DNA of 46,591 bases from 13-1-40CM-70-15 sp964641215 (GTDB taxonomy: Bacteria > Gemmatimonadota > Gemmatimonadetes > Gemmatimonadales > GWC2-71-9), in NCBI GenBank assembly GCA_964641215.1, contig CAZXKD010000003.1, positions 1 through 46,591 on the forward strand. The letters are read 5' to 3'. Below the pieces are notes generated by a model. That model made no database searches. It was not told where the DNA came from and saw only the letters and a list, made by a program, of their open reading frames with translations. Each line of letters opens with the position of its first letter. Within the stretch, counting starts at the first letter, position 1. Positions 40,548 to 46,591 of this stretch are shown here, piece by piece. The position numbers were made by a program, and so were the translations under genes.

Positions 40548-41834
40548 ATGCAAGGACAAGCCCTCCCAGGCTTTCGCGACTTTTACCCTGACGACTTAGC
40601 CCTCCGGAACTACATCTTCGCGACGTGGCGTGAGGTGGCACGGCGCTACGGCTTCCAGGAGTACGACGGCCCGCCGCTCGAGTCGCAGGAGCTGTACACG
40701 GACAAGAGCGGTGAGGAGATCGTGCAACAACTGTATGCGTTCCCCGACAAGGGGGGGCGGCCAGTGGCCTTGCGTCCGGAGATGACGCCGACGCTGGCGC
40801 GCATGGTGGGAGCGCGGGCCCAAGCGCTGAAGAAGCCGATGCGCTGGTTCTCGATCCCGCAATTGTTCCGCTACGAGCGGCAACAACGCGGCCGGTTGCG
40901 GGAGCATTTCCAGCTCAACATGGACATCATCGGGGAGTCCGCACCCGCCGCCGATGCCGAGATCATGGCAGCGGCGCTGGACGTCATGCGGGCCTTCGAC
41001 CTCGGCCCCCAGCACGTCCGTCTGCGCCTGTCGGATCGCCGGATTCTCACGTCCGAGTTGCGGCAGAGGCACGGGGTTTCTGATGAGGAAATGCCTGGGG
41101 TACTCGATGCCTTGGACAAGTGGCAGGCACGCGCGCCGGCGGAGGCTGAGGCACGCCTGCATAAGGCGCTGGGCGAGAGCGCAGACCGCTTGGCCTCGAT
41201 CTATGGTTTCCTCGGCGCTCTTGGGACTCACGACCAGGCCCTGACCAGAGCATTGCTCGACTCCCCTCACGCCGAGCCGCTCAATCAGGCCCTCCGTGGC
41301 CTCGAGGCGATGGGGCTGGACCAATTCGTCGAGGTCGATTTCCGGATTGTACGGGGGCTCGCCTACTACACGGGCATCGTGTTCGAGCTCTACGACGTCC
41401 ATCAGTCGCTGCGCGCGATCTGCGGCGGTGGCCGCTACGACGACCTGCTCGAGCAGATCTCCGGCATCGATCTCCCCTGCGTCGGGTTTGGTATGGGAGA
41501 CGTCGTCCTCGGCGAACTCCTCCGGGAGCATGGGAAGGAGCCCGAGGCGCCGACGCAGCTCGACGCCTTTGTAGTAGCGGTCGGCGGGGAGGACGTGGAC
41601 CCCGTGCTGCAGCTTGCCGCGCAGCTCCGCGGCAGGGGGCTGGCAGTGGAGTACGCGCTCCGGAACCAGCCGATCCGCAAGCAGCTCGAGCTCGCGGCGG
41701 CGCGGGGGGCGCTCCGGGCGGTCATCATTGGCCCCGACGAGCGCAAGGCAAAGGTCGCGATCGTCCGCGACTTGAAGACCGGCCGGCAGCGCCGGGTGTC
41801 GCTGGCGAAGGTGCGGAAGGGAATCTTCCGGTAA
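40548..41834 (+). CDS. hisS: Histidyl-tRNA synthetase
   Basis: A class II synthetase charging tRNA-His. The 428 residues include LPGFRDFYPDD, LRPEMTPTLARMV (motif 2 region), RYERQQRGRLREHFQLNMDIIG (read in two parts), the His-specific loop RGLAYYTGIVFE, AICGGGRYDDL and GFGMGDVVL (motif 3), and an anticodon-binding domain from about residue 335. The ATG at 40548 lacks a ribosome binding site but lies 6 bases after a -10-like box. The stop overlaps the proS ATG by one base. Confidence 0.95.
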   Translation: MQGQALPGFRDFYPDDLALRNYIFATWREVARRYGFQEYDGPPLESQELYTDKSGEEIVQQLYAFPDKGGRPVALRPEMTPTLARMVGARAQALKKPMRWFSIPQLFRYERQQRGRLREHFQLNMDIIGESAPAADAEIMAAALDVMRAFDLGPQHVRLRLSDRRILTSELRQRHGVSDEEMPGVLDALDKWQARAPAEAEARLHKALGESADRLASIYGFLGALGTHDQALTRALLDSPHAEPLNQALRGLEAMGLDQFVEVDFRIVRGLAYYTGIVFELYDVHQSLRAICGGGRYDDLLEQISGIDLPCVGFGMGDVVLGELLREHGKEPEAPTQLDAFVVAVGGEDVDPVLQLAAQLRGRGLAVEYALRNQPIRKQLELAAARGALRAVIIGPDERKAKVAIVRDLKTGRQRRVSLAKVRKGIFR

Positions 41835-43327
41835 TGGCGCAAGCGCAGCGGATCACCCCACGCGCGCAGGACTTCAGCGAGTGGTATAACGACGTGATCA
41901 TGCAGGCCGAGCTGGCGGATTACTCGCCGGTACGGGGCTGCATGGTCATTCGTCCGCTCGGCTATCGCGTCTGGGAGCTGATGCAGCGCGCCCTGGACGA
42001 CATGTTCGCCACGACGGGGCACCGCAACGCGTACTTCCCCGTGTTCATCCCGATGAGCTTCCTGGCCAAAGAGGCCGAGCACGTGGAAGGGTTCGCCAAG
42101 GAAGTCGCGCTGGTGACCCACACGCGGCTCAAAGCCACGGGCAAGACGGGGGCTGGAGCCGTCGCCGTGGACCCGACGTCGGCGTTGGAGGAGCCGCTCG
42201 TGGTTCGGCCCACGTCCGAGACGATCATCTACGCGATGTTCGCCAAGTGGATCCAGAGCTACCGCGACCTGCCGCTGCTCCTGAACCAGTGGTGCAACGT
42301 TGTCCGCTGGGAGCTGCGGACTCGCCTGTTCCTGCGCACGACCGAGTTCCTGTGGCAGGAGGGCCATACCGCACATGCTACCGAGCAGGAGGCGGAGGCG
42401 GAGGCGCGGCTGATCCTGGGCATCTACCGCCGGTTCGCCGAAGAGTGGATGGCGATGCCGGTGCTCACCGGCGTAAAGACCGAGAGCGAGAAGTTCGCCG
42501 GCGCGCTCCGGACGTACGCGATCGAAGCGCTGATGCAGGACAACAAGGCGCTCCAGGCCGGCACGTCCCACAACCTCGGCCAAAACTTCGCCACAGCGTT
42601 CGGCGTGCAGTACCAGACGGCGGCCGGCGGGCTGGAGCACGTGTGGAACACGTCGTGGGGTGTTTCGACCCGCCTCATCGGCGGGTTGATCATGACGCAC
42701 TCCGACGACAATGGGCTGATCGCGCCGCCCAAACTCGCGCCGCTACAGGCGGTGATCGTCCCTATATGGAAGACGGATCAAGAACGGTCCCAGGTGTCAG
42801 GTGTCGGGGATCAGGTGAAAGCGGCTCTGAGCAAGGCAGGCATCAGGGTCGAGCTCGACCTGCGGGACAACGTGAAACCCGGCGCTAAATACTTCGAATG
42901 GGAGGCCAAGGGAGTGCCCCTGCGCCTGGAAATCGGCCCTCGCGATCTGGCGGCGGGGCAGGCGATGGTCGCCCGGCGGACCGGCGGCAAGAGCCCAGTG
43001 AAACTGGACAGCATCGCGGCGGCGGTGACGCAAGCGCTGGCAGAGACCCAGGCGGCCTTGTTCGCCGCGGCCAAACAGCGACGTGAGGAGCACTCGCTCC
43101 GCGGCGCGACGAAGCAGCAGTTCCGGGAATTCATGAAAGGGCCTGGCGGATTCGTGTACGGCGGCTTCTGTGGCGACGCCGCGTGCGAAGCGGCCATCAA
43201 GGCGGAGACTGGGGCCACGGTGCGCGTCCTGCCGGACCCCGAGTTCCGCTCCAAGGAGGTGCCGCGGACGTGCCTGTGGTGCGACCGGCCCAGCGTCGCG
43301 GAGGCGGTGTGGGCGCAGGCGTACTAG
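41834..43327 (+). CDS. proS: Prolyl-tRNA synthetase, archaeal/eukaryotic-type
   Basis: Charges tRNA-Pro. The 497 residues lack the editing insertion of the long bacterial form and instead end in a zinc-binding C-terminal domain (GGFCGDAAC, then CLWC), as in archaeal-type enzymes. Catalytic landmarks are RPLGYRVWELMQ, YFPVFIPMSFLAKEAEHVEGF (read in two parts), LVVRPTSETIIY, WELRTRLFLRTTEFLWQEGH and HVWNTSWGVSTRLIGGLI. A heptamer array encodes RSQVSGVGDQ at about residues 319-328, where the anticodon-binding domain begins. It overlaps hisS by one base and lysA by 19. Confidence 0.94.
   Translation: MAQAQRITPRAQDFSEWYNDVIMQAELADYSPVRGCMVIRPLGYRVWELMQRALDDMFATTGHRNAYFPVFIPMSFLAKEAEHVEGFAKEVALVTHTRLKATGKTGAGAVAVDPTSALEEPLVVRPTSETIIYAMFAKWIQSYRDLPLLLNQWCNVVRWELRTRLFLRTTEFLWQEGHTAHATEQEAEAEARLILGIYRRFAEEWMAMPVLTGVKTESEKFAGALRTYAIEALMQDNKALQAGTSHNLGQNFATAFGVQYQTAAGGLEHVWNTSWGVSTRLIGGLIMTHSDDNGLIAPPKLAPLQAVIVPIWKTDQERSQVSGVGDQVKAALSKAGIRVELDLRDNVKPGAKYFEWEAKGVPLRLEIGPRDLAAGQAMVARRTGGKSPVKLDSIAAAVTQALAETQAALFAAAKQRREEHSLRGATKQQFREFMKGPGGFVYGGFCGDAACEAAIKAETGATVRVLPDPEFRSKEVPRTCLWCDRPSVAEAVWAQAY
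42789..42816 (+). repeat. In-frame heptamer array in proS
   Basis: Four units: CCCAGGT (42789), GTCAGGT (42796), GTCGGGG (42803) and ATCAGGT (42810), at the linker between the catalytic and anticodon-binding domains. Confidence 0.8.
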
Positions 43328-44574
43328 GGTTCGACCCGGCGCTGCTCCGGGCGATCGCCGAGCGCGTCGGAACCCCGGCCTACGTCTACAGCGTCAATCT
43401 CATCCGCGCTCAGTACCACGCGCTGGACGACGCGCTGCAAGGCTCCCGCCATCGCATCTGCTACTCCGTCAAGGCGAACGGGAACCTGGGTGTGCTGCGC
43501 GTGCTGCAGGGCCTCGGAGCGGGCGCCGACATCGTCTCGGTGGGAGAGCTGCGACGCGTGCTCGCCGCCCGCTTCGATCCCGATGCGATCGTCTTCTCGG
43601 GCGTCGGCAAGACGCCCGCCGAACTGGAGGAAGCGATCCGCGCGCGGGTCGGGTTCCTCAACATCGAGTCGACCAGCGAGCTGGACGTGGTGATCGCCGT
43701 GGCGCGCGAGGTCGGCCAACGCGCGACCGTCGGGATCCGGGTGAACCCCGACGTGGCGGCGGAGACGCATCCGTTCACCAAGACCGGCGAGAAGACCGCC
43801 AAGTTCGGGGTTCCCTTCGACGAGGTCGTGACCCTCGCCGCGCGGATCGCCGGGGAGCCGTTGCTCCGCCTGCGCGCCCTGGCCATGCATCTCGGCTCGC
43901 AGATCACCGACGTCCAGCCCTACCATCGGGGCACGGTCAAGCTGCTCGAGCTCGTGACGGCGATCCGAGCTTCGGGGATCGACACGCTCGAGGCGCTCGA
44001 CGTGGGCGGCGGGCTCGGGGTGCGCTACCACAATGAGAAAGCGCCCAGTCCCGCGGCCTTCGCCGGCGCCGTGTTGCCGGCGGTGAAGGCCGCGGGGCTG
44101 GGGCTGCTGTGCGAGCCGGGTCGCTACCTCGTCGCCAACGCGGGGGTGCTGCTCACCCGGGTGCTCTACCGCAAGCACGCCGGCGGCAAGGAATTCGTGA
44201 TCGTGGACGCCGGGATGACGGATTTCGTGCGCCCCAGCCATTACAACGCGCATCACGAGATCATCCCCATCACCGACGGCAGCCGTGGGGACGACCGGTC
44301 CGAAGAGGTCGTCAGTGTGGTGGGCCCCATCTGCGAATCGGGGGACTTCCTCGCCCTTGATCGGAAGCTGCCGCAAGTGCGACCAGGCGAATACCTGGCT
44401 GTGATGGGGACCGGGGCATACGGCTTCGTCATGAGCTCGACCTACAACGCCCGCCCCCGCCCGCCCGAGGTGGTGGTGGAGGGAGACCGCTACTACGTGG
44501 CGCGCCAGCGCGAGACCCTGGACGATCTGGTGCGCGGCGAGGTCGTCGAACCGACGACCTGGTACCGCCCATGA
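43309..44574 (+). CDS. lysA: Diaminopimelate decarboxylase
   Basis: Decarboxylates meso-diaminopimelate to lysine with PLP. The 421 residues show CYSVKANGNLGVLRVL with the PLP lysine (about 55), GADIVSVGEL, HLGSQITDVQPY, ALDVGGGLGVRY, EPGRYLVANAGVLLTRV, the catalytic CESGDFLA, and TGAYGFVMSSTYNARPRPPE (read in two parts). The GTG at 43309 lies 19 bases inside proS and gives the natural N-terminus. It overlaps guaA by 4 bases. Confidence 0.94.
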   Translation: MGAGVLGFDPALLRAIAERVGTPAYVYSVNLIRAQYHALDDALQGSRHRICYSVKANGNLGVLRVLQGLGAGADIVSVGELRRVLAARFDPDAIVFSGVGKTPAELEEAIRARVGFLNIESTSELDVVIAVAREVGQRATVGIRVNPDVAAETHPFTKTGEKTAKFGVPFDEVVTLAARIAGEPLLRLRALAMHLGSQITDVQPYHRGTVKLLELVTAIRASGIDTLEALDVGGGLGVRYHNEKAPSPAAFAGAVLPAVKAAGLGLLCEPGRYLVANAGVLLTRVLYRKHAGGKEFVIVDAGMTDFVRPSHYNAHHEIIPITDGSRGDDRSEEVVSVVGPICESGDFLALDRKLPQVRPGEYLAVMGTGAYGFVMSSTYNARPRPPEVVVEGDRYYVARQRETLDDLVRGEVVEPTTWYRP

Positions 44575-46124
44575 ACCGCATCCTGATTCTCGATTACGGC
44601 TCCCAGTTCACCCAGCTCATCGCGCGACGGGTGCGGGAGGCACATGTCTACTGCGAGATCCATCCGCCGATCCGCGGCGAGGAGGTCGCCTGGATCACAC
44701 GCTTCGCCCCCCAGGGCATCATCCTCTCCGGGGGGCCGAGCTCGGTGTTCGATCCGGGCGCGCCCACAGCCGATCCGACGCTCCTGAGCCTCGGTGTACC
44801 GGTGCTCGGCATCTGCTACGGTATGCAGCTCCTCGCCCACCTGTCGGGAGGCGCCGTCCGCCCGTCCGGTGAGCGCGAGTACGGACGGGCCGAGATCGTG
44901 GTGCAAGAGGGCGCCGGGCTGTTCGCCGGCTTCGAGCCGCAAGAGCGCATGACGGTCTGGGCGAGCCACAGCGACAGGCTGGATGCGCCGCCCCCGAGGT
45001 TTCGCGTCACCGCGTCGAGTGCCAACGCCCCGATCGCGGCGATGCAGCACGAGACGAAGCCTCTCTTCGGCGTGCTGTTCCACCCCGAAGTTGCCCACAC
45101 CCCGCGCGGCGGAGAGATCATTCATAACTTCTTGTTCGGGATCTGCAGTTGCGCGCCCGATTGGACGCCGGGCCGCTACATCGAGCAGGAAGTCGCGACG
45201 ATTCGCGAGCTCGTCGGCCCCACGCGGCGCGCCATCTGCGGCCTCTCGGGCGGGGTGGACAGCGCCGTGGCCGCGGTGCTCGTGCACCGCGCCATCGGCG
45301 AGCGGCTGAGCTGCATCTTCGTGGACCACGGCCTGCTGCGACGCCATGAGCGGGAGCAGGTGGAGCAGACCTTCCGCGCCCACCTCGGCATCGACCTGCG
45401 CGTCGTGAACGCGGGGGCGCGGTTCGTGCGCGAGCTGGACGGCGTCGCCGACCCGGAGGAGAAGCGACGCCGCATCGGCCATGCGTTCATTGACGTGTTC
45501 GAGGAAGCGGCCCGCCACGTCGAGGGGGACGTTGGCTTCCTGGTGCAAGGCACCCTGTACCCCGACGTCATCGAGTCGAGGTCGCCCCAGGGCGGTCCCT
45601 CGGTGACGATCAAGACGCACCACAACGTCGGCGGCCTGCGACCCAACCTGCCGTGGAAACTCATCGAGCCGCTCCGGGAGCTGTTCAAGGACGAGGTGCG
45701 CCAGGTGGGCCGGGAGCTCGGCCTTCCCGAGGAGATCGTCGGCCGGCACCCGTTCCCGGGACCGGGCCTCGCGATCCGGGTGATCGGCGCCGTGAGTGAG
45801 GAGCGGCTCGAGGTGCTGCGGCTGGTCGATGCCATCTACCTCGAGGAAATCCGCGCCGCTGGGTTGTACGATCGGATCTGGCAGGCGTTCGCGGTGCTGC
45901 TCCCCATCAGGTCGGTGGGAGTGATGGGCGACGGGCGCACCTACGAGCACGTGGTGGCGTTGCGCGCCGTGACCAGCCGGGACGGGATGACGGCCGACTG
46001 GTTCCCCTTCCCGGCGGAGGTGCTGGCGCGGATCAGCAATCGCATCATCAACGAGGTCCGCGGCGTCAACCGAGTGACCTACGACATCAGCTCGAAACCG
46101 CCGGCCACCATCGAGTGGGAGTGA
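44571..46124 (+). CDS. guaA: GMP synthase (glutamine-hydrolysing)
   Basis: Converts XMP to GMP with ATP and glutamine. The 517 residues comprise a glutamine amidotransferase domain (LDYGSQFTQLIARRVRE, LSGGPSSVFD, the nucleophile Cys82 in GICYGMQLL, and FHPEVAHT), the ATP pyrophosphatase loop CGLSGGVDSAVAAVL, and the C-terminal dimerisation domain (PFPGPGLAIRVIG, YDISSKPPATIEWE). The length is typical. The ATG overlaps the lysA stop. A 198-base spacer before the pilin gene shows no clear terminator. Confidence 0.96.
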   Translation: MNRILILDYGSQFTQLIARRVREAHVYCEIHPPIRGEEVAWITRFAPQGIILSGGPSSVFDPGAPTADPTLLSLGVPVLGICYGMQLLAHLSGGAVRPSGEREYGRAEIVVQEGAGLFAGFEPQERMTVWASHSDRLDAPPPRFRVTASSANAPIAAMQHETKPLFGVLFHPEVAHTPRGGEIIHNFLFGICSCAPDWTPGRYIEQEVATIRELVGPTRRAICGLSGGVDSAVAAVLVHRAIGERLSCIFVDHGLLRRHEREQVEQTFRAHLGIDLRVVNAGARFVRELDGVADPEEKRRRIGHAFIDVFEEAARHVEGDVGFLVQGTLYPDVIESRSPQGGPSVTIKTHHNVGGLRPNLPWKLIEPLRELFKDEVRQVGRELGLPEEIVGRHPFPGPGLAIRVIGAVSEERLEVLRLVDAIYLEEIRAAGLYDRIWQAFAVLLPIRSVGVMGDGRTYEHVVALRAVTSRDGMTADWFPFPAEVLARISNRIINEVRGVNRVTYDISSKPPATIEWE

Positions 46125-46250
46125 AGGGGTGCGAAAGCGCCGTTGCGTCCGGCGAGCCCGTTGCACAATGCGAGACCGGCGGGACGGCGGGGAATTCGAC
46201 GGCGAGGGATAAGTGTCGCTCCCACAAGGTATAACGGCTGCGCACGGAAA

Positions 46251-46266
46251 GGGCATGGCCTTTGCA
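46251..46266 (+). promoter_or_regulatory. Sigma-54-type promoter of the pilin gene
   Basis: GGGCAT, five bases, then TTGCA gives the diagnostic GG-N10-GC spacing (GG at 46252-46253, GC at 46264-46265). It lies 57 bases ahead of the ATG. Type IV pilin genes are often sigma-54 dependent. No activator gene or clear enhancer site is visible. Confidence 0.6.
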
Positions 46267-46322
46267 GAATGAACGCGCGGAAGCGTCTGCCCTCCAGTGT
46301 CCCCCGAGTGGGAGAGTGTCTG

Positions 46323-46591
46323 ATGAACCGCAAAGGCTTTACGCTGATCGAGCTGTTGATCGTGGTGGTGATCATCGGCATTCTCGCCGCCATCGCGATC
46401 CCGAAGTTCGCCAACACGAAGGAGAAGGCGTACCTGGCGTCCATGAAGGCCGACCTGCGCAACCTGGTGACCGCCGAAGAGGCTTACTTCGCCGACTCGG
46501 TGAAGTACACCACGAACCTGGGTACGGCCTACAACACGACCACAGGCGTGGTCGGGCCGACGATCGCCACGACCGCCGACGGCTGGACGGC
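46323..46591 (+). CDS. Type IV pilin (major pilin-like), 3' end outside the window
   Basis: The first 89 residues are visible. A short basic leader (MNRKG) is followed by the prepilin peptidase site G/F and FTLIELLIVVVIIGILAAI, with Glu at position 5 of the mature protein, the hallmark of type IV pilins. The next part has a helix (SMKADLRNLVTAEEAYFAD), then the start of a Thr/Gly-rich variable region. GGGAGAG lies about 10 bases before the ATG. It could be the structural pilin PilA or a type II secretion pseudopilin; the strong sigma-54-like promoter and TAEEAYFAD pattern favour PilA. Confidence 0.9.
   Translation, partial: MNRKGFTLIELLIVVVIIGILAAIAIPKFANTKEKAYLASMKADLRNLVTAEEAYFADSVKYTTNLGTAYNTTTGVVGPTIATTADGWT

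Noticed and set aside
42247..42888. Alternative-frame plus-strand open frame within proS
   Set aside because: Arg/Gly-rich shadow translation of a GC-rich gene, with no start signal or domain.
46125..46250. A second, sigma-70-type promoter at TATAAC (46230-46235) for the pilin
   Set aside because: The -10 is acceptable but no -35 hexamer fits at 16-18 bases. The sigma-54-type site further downstream is better supported.

Overview
The window is a compact, GC-rich bacterial chromosome segment made almost entirely of core genes. Genes abut or overlap by 1-29 bases and GTG starts are frequent. The gene content points to a Gram-negative, rod-shaped, piliated bacterium: MreBCD-PBP2-RodA, RseP, a lipoprotein with a lipobox, and a type IV pilin. 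The gene order (aroA-cmk-rpsA; rpsB-tsf-pyrH-frr-uppS-cdsA-dxr-rseP; rpsO-pnp-M16 peptidase), a plant-type FabI and an archaeal-type ProRS fit Gemmatimonadota or a close relative. This placement is inference; there is no rRNA gene to confirm it.

Layout. 131-2752: surface lipoprotein ending in a VHL-beta-like domain. 2830-7434: tyrA-aroA-cmk-rpsA. 7576-13409: acyl-CoA (propionyl-CoA type) carboxylase cluster, with the carboxyltransferase, biotin carboxylase and biotin carrier genes interleaved with an unknown gene and an RlmD-like protein that has lost its catalytic cysteine. 13468-14309: rplM-rpsI. 14478-21843: rpsB-tsf-pyrH-frr-uppS-cdsA-dxr-rseP plus a small unknown gene. 21827-22822 (minus): tail-anchored Ser/Thr kinase. 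22893-28575: rpsO-pnp-M16 peptidase-ald-polysaccharide deacetylase. 28615-30986 (minus): ferredoxin, geranylgeranyl-reductase-like flavoprotein, fabI. 31104-32756: secreted M28 peptidase. 32850-38364: rod-shape operon. 38446-46124: accD-folC-hisS-proS-lysA-guaA. 46323-end: type IV pilin behind a sigma-54-like promoter. There are no tRNA or rRNA genes, CRISPR arrays, insertion sequences or gaps over 300 bases.

The most unusual feature is a family of short tandem heptamer arrays. Most have four 7-bp units. They occur in-frame inside conserved genes (aroA twice, cmk, dxr, proS, the deacetylase and an unknown gene) and between genes, where two oppositely oriented arms form hairpins at gene ends. 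The same heptamer classes recur at distant loci. A second layer is long coding-strand poly-G tracts (up to 14 G). One coincides with an apparent frameshift at 9140-9148.

Several promoters can be read by eye. Those of tyrA, the ferredoxin, hisS and perhaps pccB place the -10 element 6-7 bases before the start codon without a Shine-Dalgarno sequence, which suggests leaderless mRNAs.
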